Assembly (NCBI RefSeq): GCF_019145205.1
Contig: NZ_JAHSTT010000005.1
Location: 310,001-374,000, forward strand
Reading direction: 5' to 3'
Origin: Pseudomonas khavaziana
GTDB taxonomy: Bacteria > Pseudomonadota > Gammaproteobacteria > Pseudomonadales > Pseudomonadaceae
DNA length: 64,000 nucleotides
The position numbers and the translations under genes are program-made. Below are positions 36,939 to 46,333 of this stretch, one piece after another; within the stretch, counting starts at the first letter, position 1; each line of letters opens with the position of its first letter. The notes beneath the pieces were generated by a model. It did not search any database, was not told where the DNA came from, and saw only the letters and a program-made list of their open reading frames with translations.

Positions 36939-38420
36939 ATGGGTTCGCCTTCTTTTCCCCCATGGCATGGCCGTTTGGCGCTGCTGGGCATTGCGCTGGC
37001 GTTGTCGGCGGGTTGTTCGTCCTGGGTTGCCCATGCGCCCGCACAGCCACATCCAGAGCGCATCAATGCCCTGAGCCACTTGCCGCAAGGCGTATCGGCC
37101 CAGGCATTACCCGAACGCTGGTGGCAGTTGTACAACGATCCGCAGCTCGATGCGCTGGTGCAGCAGGCATTGCTGCACAACCGCGACCTGGCGGCGGCCC
37201 AGGCCCATGTGCAAGCGATGCTGGCCGGGATCATGCAGGCCGATGCCGAACGTTGGCCGGCCACCCAGGCGTCACTGGGGGCGGCTTATGGCAAGACCGC
37301 CGATGATCAGACCCTGGCCAAGGCCACCGATAGCCATGCACCGTCGGAATGGGCGTTCAACCCCGGCATGGAATTGGCGTATCAAGTGGATGTGTGGGGC
37401 CAGGTTCAGCGCACGATCGAACGAGCTCAGGTGCAAGCCGCGGCGGCGCAGGATGCCGAAGACCTGTTACGCATCACGGTCGTGGCGCAGACCACCCGCG
37501 CCTATGTGAATGCTTGCGCCCTCGGTGCACGTGCCAAGGTTCAGCGTCATTCGTTGGACGTGGTCGGGCGCAGCCTGGCGTTGATCGATCGCCAGCGCCA
37601 GGCCGGTGTGGTGACGGACCTTGAATACACGTGCATGCAAGCCCTGCAGGGCGAAACCTTGGCCTTGCTGCCGATGCTCGAGGCGCGTCGGCAAGCAGCG
37701 CTGTACGAGCTGGCGATGCTCACCGGCGTCGCCGACCTTGAGCAAGGCGCTGGCGCTGCGACCTGTGAAGTGGTGCCGCAACTCAATGCCGAACTGCCGG
37801 TGGGCGATGGCTGGCAATTATTGGCGCGCCGCCCCGATATCCGTCAGGCCGAGCGAGCATTGCAGGCGGCCACGCTGCAAGTGGATATCGTGCAGGCCGA
37901 CCTGTATCCGAAGGTGACCTTCGGCGCCTCGGTGTCTTCATCGGCCAACAGGCCCCATGAGCTGGGCAACAGCAGCGCGGTGATGTTCGGCATTGGCCCG
38001 CTGATCACCTGGCAGTTCCCCAATTGGCGCGCCAACCGCGCGCGGGTCAAGCAGGCGCGGGCGCTTGAACAGGTGGAGGTGGCGCAATTCGAGGCCAGCG
38101 TACTCAAGGCTCTCAAGGAGGTGCGCCAGGCCCTGGCGTTATACGACGGCGAGCGCCAGCGTCACGCAGCCTTGAGCCAGGCACTGGACAGCAGCCGCCA
38201 CGCCTACAGGTTGGCCCAATTCAACTACGACGCGGGGTCTATCGACTTTCTGGACGTGCTGGACAGCGAGCGTGAACTGATCCGCCTACAGGCCACTCGC
38301 GCCGACGCCGACGGCCAGTTGCTGCAACGCCAGATCAGCCTGTTTCAGGCGCTTGGCGGTGGTTGGCAACCTTCAGCTCCCACCCACGCTTACACCACTT
38401 TTTCCGGTACCCAGCCATGA
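36939..38420 (+). CDS. Efflux outer-membrane factor (NodT/OprM family lipoprotein)
   Basis: A TolC-like outer-membrane channel of 493 residues. The lipobox LALSAGC gives a lipid-anchored Cys. RWWQLYNDPQLDALVQQALL marks the start of the OMF repeat, and the second repeat region includes LLARRPDIRQAERALQAATL, which is typical. The start is uncertain: no good binding site is seen; the ATG at 36939 leaves a normal signal peptide. The stop overlaps the next ATG by four bases (ATGA). It is part of a three-gene pump operon. Confidence 0.9.
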   Translation: MGSPSFPPWHGRLALLGIALALSAGCSSWVAHAPAQPHPERINALSHLPQGVSAQALPERWWQLYNDPQLDALVQQALLHNRDLAAAQAHVQAMLAGIMQADAERWPATQASLGAAYGKTADDQTLAKATDSHAPSEWAFNPGMELAYQVDVWGQVQRTIERAQVQAAAAQDAEDLLRITVVAQTTRAYVNACALGARAKVQRHSLDVVGRSLALIDRQRQAGVVTDLEYTCMQALQGETLALLPMLEARRQAALYELAMLTGVADLEQGAGAATCEVVPQLNAELPVGDGWQLLARRPDIRQAERALQAATLQVDIVQADLYPKVTFGASVSSSANRPHELGNSSAVMFGIGPLITWQFPNWRANRARVKQARALEQVEVAQFEASVLKALKEVRQALALYDGERQRHAALSQALDSSRHAYRLAQFNYDAGSIDFLDVLDSERELIRLQATRADADGQLLQRQISLFQALGGGWQPSAPTHAYTTFSGTQP

Positions 38421-39568
38421 ATATCGCCGTTGAAGAAAAAACTGCTGTCCAGGATGAATCGGCGCATACGCGCAGGCAACGTCGCAAACGGCACCTGATC
38501 CTGCTGGGCGGCGCGGCGCTGTTGATCGCAGCGGTGGGGTTCGGCGTGTACTGGATGACGGTCGGCCGGTATCTGGAACAGACCGATGATGCCTATGTGC
38601 GTGCCGACTGGATTCCCATCAGCCCCAAGGTTTCCGGGTATGTGGCCCAGGTGTTGGTGGAGGACGACCAGCCCGTCAAGGCCGGGGATGTGCTGGTGCG
38701 CATCGAGGACCGTGACTACCAGGCACGCTTGGAACAGGCCCGTGCACAATTGGCCGAAACCCAGGCCTCGGTGGCGGCGCAAGAGGCCAACCTGCGCGTC
38801 ACCGACAGCCTGATCGCCCAGCAACAGGCCGGCGTTGCCCAGGCCCAGGCCCACGCCCGCAGCGTGGCCGCCGAGTTGCACCGCGCACGCCTCGACCAGC
38901 GACGCTACGAAGGGTTGGTGCGCGAACACGCCGCCAGTGCCCAGCGCCTGGAAACGGCGGCGGCCAGCTACACCCAGGCCAGCGCCGCGGTGGAAATTGC
39001 CAAGGCCATGCAACGTCAACAGGAAACCCGGTTGACCGTTGCCATCAGTCGCCGCCAATTGGCCCAAGCTTCGCTCCAACAACAGATTGCCCGGCGCAGC
39101 CAGGCCCAGGCGCAGTTGAACCTGGCGACCCATGCCCAGGAAGACACCTTGATCCGCTCGCCCATCGACGGGGTAGTGGGGCAGCGCAAAGTGCGCACCC
39201 GCCAATACGTCGCGCCAGGCCTGCCGCTGCTGGCGGTGGTGCCCTTGCAGCAGGCCTACGTGGTGGCCAACTACAAGGAAACCCAGTTGCGCGACATGCG
39301 CGCCGGCCAACCCGTGGACATCAGCATCGACAGTTATTCAGGACGCAAGCTCAAGGGCCACGTGGTGAGTTACTCGCCAGGTTCGGGGGCGGTGTTCGCA
39401 TTGTTGCCGTCGGACAACGCCACCGGCAACTTCACCAAGATCGTGCAGCGCTTCCCGGTGAAGATTGTCATCGATGAGCATGATCAAGGCGGGCCTATCC
39501 TGCCGGGTATGTCGGTGGTCACCACGGTCGATACCCGGCCAGCCAACCAGGGCGTTGCACATGACTGA
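38417..39568 (+). CDS. HlyD/EmrA-type membrane-fusion protein
   Basis: A periplasmic adaptor of 383 residues. After a basic cytoplasmic start comes a membrane helix (LILLGGAALLIAAVGFGVYW), then EQTDDAYVRADWIPISPKVS and GYVAQVLVEDDQPVKAGDVL, the biotinyl-lipoyl-like hybrid motif, a long alpha-helical hairpin rich in Ala/Gln (about 95-215), and a beta-barrel domain. It bridges the MFS pump and the outer-membrane factor, as EmrA does. It overlaps the OMF stop by 4 bases and the pump gene by 8. Confidence 0.93.
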   Translation: MNIAVEEKTAVQDESAHTRRQRRKRHLILLGGAALLIAAVGFGVYWMTVGRYLEQTDDAYVRADWIPISPKVSGYVAQVLVEDDQPVKAGDVLVRIEDRDYQARLEQARAQLAETQASVAAQEANLRVTDSLIAQQQAGVAQAQAHARSVAAELHRARLDQRRYEGLVREHAASAQRLETAAASYTQASAAVEIAKAMQRQQETRLTVAISRRQLAQASLQQQIARRSQAQAQLNLATHAQEDTLIRSPIDGVVGQRKVRTRQYVAPGLPLLAVVPLQQAYVVANYKETQLRDMRAGQPVDISIDSYSGRKLKGHVVSYSPGSGAVFALLPSDNATGNFTKIVQRFPVKIVIDEHDQGGPILPGMSVVTTVDTRPANQGVAHD

Positions 39569-41105
39569 AGACGCTGAAAAGAGCGTCTCCTTTCGCGCCT
39601 GGGTGGCGGTGATCGGTGGGCTGTTCGGCTGTTTCATGGCCGGCATGAACGTGCACGTAACCAGCGCCGCATTGCCGGAAATCGAAGGCTCCCTGGGGGC
39701 GACCTTTGAGGAAGGCTCGTGGATCTCCACCGCCTACCTGGTCGCGGAGATCGTGATGATCCCGCTGACCGCCTGGCTGGTGCAGGTGTTCTCCCTGCGC
39801 CGGGTGATGCTGGTGGGTTCGTTTGTATTCCTGGTGGCGTCCATCGCCTGCTCCTGGGCGCCCAACCTGCAAGTGATGATCATCATTCGGGTGATCCAGG
39901 GCGCGGCCGGCGCGGTGCTGATCCCTTTGTCATTCCAGTTGATCATCACCGAGCTGCCGCCGAGCAAGATTGCCATGGGCATGGCCTTGTTCGCCCTGTC
40001 CAACAGCGTTGCCCAGGCGGCCGGGCCGTCCATCGGCGGGTGGCTGACCGATGCTTATTCCTGGCGCTGGATTTTCTACCTGCAACTGGCCCCGGGCATT
40101 CTCTTGCTGCTGGCGGTGGCGTGGTCCATCGACGCCAAGCCCATGCAGTTGAGCCTGCTCAAGCGCGGCGACTGGGGCGGCATCCTGGCCATGATCGTCG
40201 GCCTGGGTGGCTTGCAGATCGTGCTGGAAGAAGGCGGGCGCAAGGATTGGTTCGGCTCCGATTTCATTGTGTGGATGTCACTGGTCGCAGGCGTTGCCCT
40301 GGTTTATTTCGTGCTGTCGCAGCTGTATGGCAGCCGCTCCTTCATCAACCTGCGCCTGCTCAAGAGCTACAACTTCGGCGTGGCCAGTGCGGCAATGTTC
40401 ATTTTCGGCGGGGCGACCTTCGGCCTGGTGTTTCTGGTGCCCAATTACCTGTCCCAGCTGCAGGGTTACAACGCCCGGGAAATCGGCATCAGCCTGATCG
40501 CCTACGGCATGGTGCAACTGGTGCTGGCGCCGTTCATGCCACGCCTGATGAAGTGGCTCAACCCGAAACTGATGGTCGCCAGCGGCTTTTTCATCATGGC
40601 GCTGGGGTGTTATCTGGGGGCGCATCTGGATGTGGATAGCGCTGCCAACGTGATCATTCCTTCCACGGTGGTGCGCGGTATCGGACAGCCACTGATCATG
40701 GTGGCGCTGTCGGTGCTGGCGGTATCCGGCTTGCCCAAGGATGAAGCCGGTTCCGCCTCTGCCTTGTTCTCCATGCTGCGTAACCTGGGTGGTGCCGTGG
40801 GCACTGCGGGGTTGACGCAGATTGTCGCCATGCGCGAACGCTTTCACTCCGAGCGGGTCGGGGAGTCGATCACCTTGTTTTCGCCGTCCTTGCAGGAGCG
40901 TCTGCGCGTCAGCATGGCCGACAGCGAAGCGTTTATTTTCAATCAATTGCTACCCGCCCAGCAGCAGGTTCTTGAGGGGCTGATCCGTATCGTGCGGCGC
41001 GAGGCGTACCTGATGGCTTACAGCGACGCGTTCTACGTCTCCTGTGTTGCGTTGGTGCTGTGTGGCTTGGCGGCCCTTGCCTTGCGGCAACAAGCCAGGA
41101 ATTAG
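39561..41105 (+). CDS. MFS transporter, DHA2 (EmrB-like) drug pump
   Basis: A 514-residue, 14-helix pump of the DHA2 family. It shows the early motif NVHVTSAALPEIEGSLGATF, then GSWISTAYLVAEIVMIPLTA, FSLRRVMLVGSFVFLVASIA (motif A region) and motif C-like ALSNSVAQAAGPSIGGWL. It would drive drug/proton antiport through the three-part EmrAB-TolC-like complex. Substrates are unknown. A REPIN lies between its stop and the convergent TpsA gene. Confidence 0.93.
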   Translation: MTEDAEKSVSFRAWVAVIGGLFGCFMAGMNVHVTSAALPEIEGSLGATFEEGSWISTAYLVAEIVMIPLTAWLVQVFSLRRVMLVGSFVFLVASIACSWAPNLQVMIIIRVIQGAAGAVLIPLSFQLIITELPPSKIAMGMALFALSNSVAQAAGPSIGGWLTDAYSWRWIFYLQLAPGILLLLAVAWSIDAKPMQLSLLKRGDWGGILAMIVGLGGLQIVLEEGGRKDWFGSDFIVWMSLVAGVALVYFVLSQLYGSRSFINLRLLKSYNFGVASAAMFIFGGATFGLVFLVPNYLSQLQGYNAREIGISLIAYGMVQLVLAPFMPRLMKWLNPKLMVASGFFIMALGCYLGAHLDVDSAANVIIPSTVVRGIGQPLIMVALSVLAVSGLPKDEAGSASALFSMLRNLGGAVGTAGLTQIVAMRERFHSERVGESITLFSPSLQERLRVSMADSEAFIFNQLLPAQQQVLEGLIRIVRREAYLMAYSDAFYVSCVALVLCGLAALALRQQARN

Positions 41106-41114
41106 CTCTACAAA

Positions 41115-41203
41115 TGTGGGAGGGGGCTTGCTCCCGATAGCGGTGGGTCAGATACAGATAAGCTGACTGACACACTGCTATCGGGAGCAAGCCCTCTCCC
41201 ACA
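41115..41203. repeat. REPIN (GGAGGGGGCTTGCTCCCGAT type)
   Basis: TGTGGGAGGGGGCTTGCTCC and its inverted arm ending CTCTCCCACA. It lies between the converging MFS and TpsA genes, where it may also act as a transcript end. Confidence 0.92.
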
Positions 41204-41242
41204 TTTGGATCTGTTTCGTTTGGTAAATCGGTGCTTAGCCTT

Positions 41243-44200
41243 TTAGTTGATGCCTTGATCAATCCCTGCCTGCAAGGCCTGGCTTTCACTGTGCCCACCC
41301 GCTCGCAGTGGTCCCAGGTTGAAGGCTTGATCCTTGCGCGTGGCGTCGTCCTGTTTCTGAGTCAATTCATCCTTGGCCCCCAGTGCGAGGTTGACCGGTG
41401 ATTTCGAGACGTTCAGCCCGACATCAGCACGGTAGTCGCTGCCGGCCAATGCCGTAGCGGTGACTTTGGAACCGCCCAGCTCGACCTTGCCATGCTCGGC
41501 GCCGATCCGCGCACCCGTGAGGCGCGTATCACCGCTCACCTGCAGATTGACGCCCTGGCTTGCGCGAATGCCTGACGCCTGGGTGACGCTGTCCTTGACC
41601 ACATGGCTGACGTCCAGATACAGGGTCGGGGTGTAGTTGGTGTTGCCACTCTTGTCACCGAACAACACGCTTTCGGCGGTATTGGCTACCGAGCTGCCGG
41701 TGGTGTTCTTGCCGCTGACGACGTAGCTGTCGCTGTTTTTCGGCCAGATCTTTTCCTTGAAACCCGACAGGCGCGTGCCCAGGGCCTCCTTCTTGTCCGC
41801 CAGGTAAGCCTTGGCCTTGTCCACGCGGGTGGCGAAAGCGCCACGGGGCTCGGGGTTCACATCGTAACTGGCGCTGCGGATGAGTTTTTCTTCCAGGCGC
41901 TCCTTGGCGTTGACGACGCCGTTGACCACTTTGTCCTTGGCCGAAGCCAGGTGCCCGGTGCTTTTGTCGACGACGTTCTCCAGCTTGTCGCGATGCTTGT
42001 CGAACGCACCTTCGGCCTTGGCTTGCACCTGGTCCTTGAGCGGGCCGGTGGCAGTGGCGAGTTTATCCACCACGCCTGGCTGGTTTTTCTCCACATCCAG
42101 CCTGGCATCGACATTGACCTGGGTACTATTGACCTGGTCCTTGCGACTCTCGACGACAAGATCACCGCCAACTTTTCCACTCACCTGCTCGGCCTCGATG
42201 CGTGCCCCGGCCAGATGGGTGTCGCCGGCACTGTTGATGACCACGTTGCCGGCCTTGATCAGGCTGTCATGCTGGGTGCTACTTTGCAGGTGATCCACAT
42301 CGACCTTGGCCCGCGCATTGATGCCGCGCTGGGTCTTGGGTGTTTCGTGCTCCCCTGCGTCGGCCAAGGTGGTCTTGCCAACGCTGCCACCCGCGCCCAG
42401 GGTCACACCCCAGTTGTCATGGGCCTGGGTCGATTGTGCTGACTCTTGCAGAATGCCGCCGTTCTGCGCATCGAGGTTGACGCTGGCCGCGCTGACCTGA
42501 GTTCCCTGCAAGTGCAGGGCATCGGCCGCCTCGGCACCACCGGCGAGGCTGACCTTGCCGTTGCTGTGCAACTGCCCGACGACTACGCCCTGGTCATTTT
42601 CCGCCACTTTGCCGATGTTGAAATTGGCGCTGAGGCTGCCGGTCTTGCTGCTGCTGTCGGCGCTGCTGGTCTTGCCGGCGCCAATGGTCAGGCCGCCGCC
42701 CAGATTACTGCCGCTACTGACGTGGCGGTTGGTGGCGGCTTGCAGGTCCAGCTTGCCCCCGGCATTGAGGTGGATATCGCCGGTCTTGGCGGTGCTGGAG
42801 CCGATTTGCGTGCCCTGCAGGGTCATGTTGCCACCGCTGCTGAGCTGGATCGGCCCGCTGCCCTGTATCGTCGTGACGCGGGCCTGGCTGTCCTGAGTGT
42901 CCAGGCGTTTGTTGTCCAGTTGCACACCGGCACCGAGGTTCATGTTCGTGCCGTTGGCGCCTGGTGCCGTGCCGACGCTCAATGAACCGTTGCCGCGCAA
43001 GGTGCTGCTGGTTGTGCTCTGGCTGTCATTGGCCTGGTTGAGCGCCAACTCACCGCCGGTCTTGAGGTTGACGCCGGCCTGGCCGCCGTTGAACCGACTG
43101 CCTTCATAGCGTGCATCGCCCTTGGCCTCGATGCTCACGCCCTGGGTGCCGGCATAGCGGCCGACCACCGCCGTGCTGCTGGTTTCACGCACATCGCTGC
43201 TGCCGCCCAAGCCGCTGCCGCGCACATTCAGGTCTTCACCGGTGGTGGTGTAGATCCGCACACCCGCCTTGGCGTCCACGCCTTGCTCGCTGCTGTCGTG
43301 GGTATTGGCGGCGGCCGTGGCGACATGTTCGCCGGCCTTGATCGTCAGCCCGCCATCGGTGGCCCGGTATTGAGTGCCTGCATCCTGCAGTTTTCCAGCG
43401 GTATCGACCTGCACCGTGGCGCCACTGAACTGGCTGACCACCGCCGTGCTGTGCTGCTGTGTGCGGGTTTTGTGGGTGTGTCCGACTTCCACGTCCAGCC
43501 CGACATTCGGTTGTTCGAACGCGTCCAGCAAACCAGGCTGATGGAACTTGACCTGGGCCACGCCTTCGACGGCTTTTTCGATCGGGCGAGTAATGCCTTT
43601 GTACTCCACATTGGCGCCGACATCGGCGGTCCAGCCGTTTCCCTTATGGGTACTGGCCTCGGTGGAATGGGCTGCCTGATTGTCGATCCGGCCCGCGTTG
43701 ACCTGCAACTCGGTGCCAGCCTTGACCTGTGAGCCCTGGCTGGTAAGGGTGTCGCCGACGTTGATGGTCAGCTTGCCGGTCGCTGCCACGGTGCTGGTTT
43801 GCGCGGTGGTTTTACTGTTGGTGTCCTGGCTGCTCTGATGGCTGAATTGCGCGCCACTGCCAGCCCGATCAAGGCCGCCGGTGTAGTAGAAGCTACCACC
43901 GGTGGTGGTCTTGTCGATGGCTTGGGTGCTGCTGTCGTCGGCCGCCAACAGCGCGAGGTTTTGACCGCTCAGGCTTGCATCGCCCTGGGTCGCCTTGAGG
44001 TCGGAACCCTTGATGCTCACATCGCCGCCAGCGCCGACTACCACACTGCCGCCTTTAAGGCTGGAAGCCTGCTGCCGGGTGGTGTCGGTCTTGCGGGTTT
44101 GCTGCTGGTCTTCATAGCTCACCCCTGCACGGTATTGACGGCTGCCGTCGGCGGTCTCCCTGGCATAGCCGTCGAAGCCACGGGTGTGCGTGCTGGTGGT

Positions 44201-46198
44201 GTCGTGGGTGGTGTTCTCGGCCGCAGCCACCTTGATATCACCCTTGGCCTGTGCCTGCAGTTCGTCGCCGGCAGACACCTGGGAACCAGTGACGGTGATG
44301 TCTTGGGCGCTTTGCAGCTTGAGGTTGCTGTCTGAGCGCAGGTGGCTGGCGACTATGGTGCTGTCCTTGAGGTTCTTGCGGCTTTCGTCCTTGGAGATGC
44401 CGAAGAACTTGCTGTCGTTGCTGTAGCGGTTGTCGTGGGAGGTGTCCTGTACGCCGTCGATCACCAGCGAGCCCTTGTCGCTGATGACGCTGGCCTGCTT
44501 GCCGCCACGGGCCTGGCTACCGCTGATGCGTACGTCGTCGGCCTTGACGATCAGCTTGCCGTCGGCGTTGACCTTGCTGCCGGTGTTCAGGGTTTTGCCT
44601 TGGTTACCGTCGCCTTTCTTGCCGAAGAAGCTGCCACCGGTCAGGTCACCGGAGTAGGCGTTGTCGCTGCTGCTCTGGGTACGGCTGGCGCTGGCAATTT
44701 CCACTTGGCGGCCAGCCAACTGGATATCGCCTGGGGTTTGCAGTTCGGCGCCTTGCAATTGCAGTTTTTGCTTGCTGGTCAGCTCCAGCGTGTTGCCTGC
44801 CTTGAGGCTGCTGGTGATGCTGCGTTGTTCGCTGCTGGATTTGTCCCAGTTGGCTTTCCACAAATGCTTGCGATGGTTGCCCTGGTCGCGGGTTTCATGG
44901 GTTTCGGTGGCGGCGTTCAGCTGCAGGTCGGCGCCGCTGTTGACGCGCAAGGCGCTGCCCGCTTCTACGTGGCTGGCTTTGATCTCGGTGCTGGCGCCGG
45001 AGGACAGCGCGGCGTCCTGTTGCGCGACAACCTTGTTGCCGTGCTGGCGCGAGTCCTTGTCGGTGGTGGTGCGGTCATAGGTTTCGTAGGTGAACAGGAA
45101 GTTGCTGTTGTCCCACTGTTCACGTTTTTCCTGGAGTTTGCGGCTTTCCAGGCTGCTGAGGGTCAGGTTACGGCTGGCAGCGAGTTTGACGTTACGCCCG
45201 CTGACGTCGGTGGCCGCCAGGTTCAAGTCCCTGGCACTGTGCAAGTCGACATCGCCCTGGCGGCTCTGCACACCGGCGCGGGTGGCGTCGAGGCTGTTGG
45301 CGTGGACCTGGCCGCTGATATCGAGGTCGCCGGACGAGCTGATTTTCACGCCGTCACGGCCGTCCACCTGCACGCCGCCCACGCGCACACCGGCACCTTC
45401 GGCGGTGCTGATGATATTGATGCGCCCGGCCAGCATCGCCCCGAACAGGCGTGCGTCGATACGCTGGTCCTGGGTCTTGCTGGCCGGGTCTACCTGGCTG
45501 ATTTGCCCGCTGGCGAAGTCGACCTGGTTGCGCCCGACTGTGAGGTTCAATTGATCATGGGCACTGATGCTGCCGTCGCTGTCGATACGTGGCGCGATCA
45601 GGTTGATGGAGCCTTCGCGGTTGTGCAGGCCCTGGCCTTGCACCGTCAGTTGGCCGGTGGCATCCCGGGTGCTCAAGGCTTGCAGTTTGCCGTTGTCGAG
45701 TTCAGGACGGCCGACCACCAGGTTGGCATTCGGGGTGTTGATGAAACTGCCGCCATTCACCGAAATGCCATTGGGGTTGGCCAGCACATAGTCGGCGGCC
45801 TGGCCGAAGATCTCCTGGGCGCCGTTGAGGGCCGAGGCGTTGCGGCTGATCACTTCGTTGAGGATCACGCTCGCCGCCTGGCCCTGGAACTGCGGGTTGG
45901 CCGCCAGTTGCCCGGCGAGCTTGGACACGTCGGCCTGCAAGGCGTTGTTCAGCACCAGGCCCTGGCGGTCGACGTTGTAGTCGAGAAACTGGTTATGGGA
46001 CAGGCCGCCGGCGTTTGGCGCGACGATGTTGACGATGGGCACACCGCCCTGGTTTTGCAGCTGCGGCGTGCCACCAGGCCCTTCGGCCACGGTCACGCCT
46101 GCGGCGAGCACAAGCTGGGGCAGCAGGAACAGGCTGGCAATGGCCCAGCGCAGTTTGCCCTGGGGCGAAAGGTGAAAGCTGTGGGAAGTAGTCGGCAT
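41243..46198 (-). CDS. Two-partner secretion exoprotein (TpsA), FHA/hemagglutinin-repeat type
   Basis: A 1651-residue exported protein. A long signal peptide ends near LVLAAG (residue about 33). The TPS domain that the partner recognises spans about 35-270: NQFLDYNVDRQGLVLNNALQ and the key motifs NPNGISVNGGSFINTPNANL. The rest is a beta-helix stalk of hemagglutinin repeats (KLAASRNLTLSSLESRKLQE; LTLQGTQIGSSTAK; LDLQAATNRH). It has no pretoxin motif, no toxin-like tail and no immunity gene, so it is probably an adhesin or biofilm protein, not a CdiA. The TpsB pore gene lies just upstream. The ATG follows only a weak GAG site. Confidence 0.9.
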   Translation of the reverse strand: MPTTSHSFHLSPQGKLRWAIASLFLLPQLVLAAGVTVAEGPGGTPQLQNQGGVPIVNIVAPNAGGLSHNQFLDYNVDRQGLVLNNALQADVSKLAGQLAANPQFQGQAASVILNEVISRNASALNGAQEIFGQAADYVLANPNGISVNGGSFINTPNANLVVGRPELDNGKLQALSTRDATGQLTVQGQGLHNREGSINLIAPRIDSDGSISAHDQLNLTVGRNQVDFASGQISQVDPASKTQDQRIDARLFGAMLAGRINIISTAEGAGVRVGGVQVDGRDGVKISSSGDLDISGQVHANSLDATRAGVQSRQGDVDLHSARDLNLAATDVSGRNVKLAASRNLTLSSLESRKLQEKREQWDNSNFLFTYETYDRTTTDKDSRQHGNKVVAQQDAALSSGASTEIKASHVEAGSALRVNSGADLQLNAATETHETRDQGNHRKHLWKANWDKSSSEQRSITSSLKAGNTLELTSKQKLQLQGAELQTPGDIQLAGRQVEIASASRTQSSSDNAYSGDLTGGSFFGKKGDGNQGKTLNTGSKVNADGKLIVKADDVRISGSQARGGKQASVISDKGSLVIDGVQDTSHDNRYSNDSKFFGISKDESRKNLKDSTIVASHLRSDSNLKLQSAQDITVTGSQVSAGDELQAQAKGDIKVAAAENTTHDTTSTHTRGFDGYARETADGSRQYRAGVSYEDQQQTRKTDTTRQQASSLKGGSVVVGAGGDVSIKGSDLKATQGDASLSGQNLALLAADDSSTQAIDKTTTGGSFYYTGGLDRAGSGAQFSHQSSQDTNSKTTAQTSTVAATGKLTINVGDTLTSQGSQVKAGTELQVNAGRIDNQAAHSTEASTHKGNGWTADVGANVEYKGITRPIEKAVEGVAQVKFHQPGLLDAFEQPNVGLDVEVGHTHKTRTQQHSTAVVSQFSGATVQVDTAGKLQDAGTQYRATDGGLTIKAGEHVATAAANTHDSSEQGVDAKAGVRIYTTTGEDLNVRGSGLGGSSDVRETSSTAVVGRYAGTQGVSIEAKGDARYEGSRFNGGQAGVNLKTGGELALNQANDSQSTTSSTLRGNGSLSVGTAPGANGTNMNLGAGVQLDNKRLDTQDSQARVTTIQGSGPIQLSSGGNMTLQGTQIGSSTAKTGDIHLNAGGKLDLQAATNRHVSSGSNLGGGLTIGAGKTSSADSSSKTGSLSANFNIGKVAENDQGVVVGQLHSNGKVSLAGGAEAADALHLQGTQVSAASVNLDAQNGGILQESAQSTQAHDNWGVTLGAGGSVGKTTLADAGEHETPKTQRGINARAKVDVDHLQSSTQHDSLIKAGNVVINSAGDTHLAGARIEAEQVSGKVGGDLVVESRKDQVNSTQVNVDARLDVEKNQPGVVDKLATATGPLKDQVQAKAEGAFDKHRDKLENVVDKSTGHLASAKDKVVNGVVNAKERLEEKLIRSASYDVNPEPRGAFATRVDKAKAYLADKKEALGTRLSGFKEKIWPKNSDSYVVSGKNTTGSSVANTAESVLFGDKSGNTNYTPTLYLDVSHVVKDSVTQASGIRASQGVNLQVSGDTRLTGARIGAEHGKVELGGSKVTATALAGSDYRADVGLNVSKSPVNLALGAKDELTQKQDDATRKDQAFNLGPLRAGGHSESQALQAGIDQGIN

Positions 46199-46333
46199 AA
46201 ATGATCTCGCTCTGTGTTGGCTGATCCACGACGTGCGTTGTTCGTTGCAACGCTGCTGTGGTGGTCAGGTACGGCGGTTGTCTCAGGCTAAAAACAGCGG
46301 TGTTCTCATATTTGCAGGCTCATATTTGCGCGC

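Noticed and set aside
41243..46198. CdiA contact-dependent toxin
   Set aside because: No pretoxin motif, toxin-like tail or adjacent immunity gene; it fits an FHA-like adhesin better.
44342..46204. 620-codon plus-strand frame opposite the TpsA gene
   Set aside because: Shadow of the repeat-rich exoprotein gene; no ribosome site and no recognisable protein.
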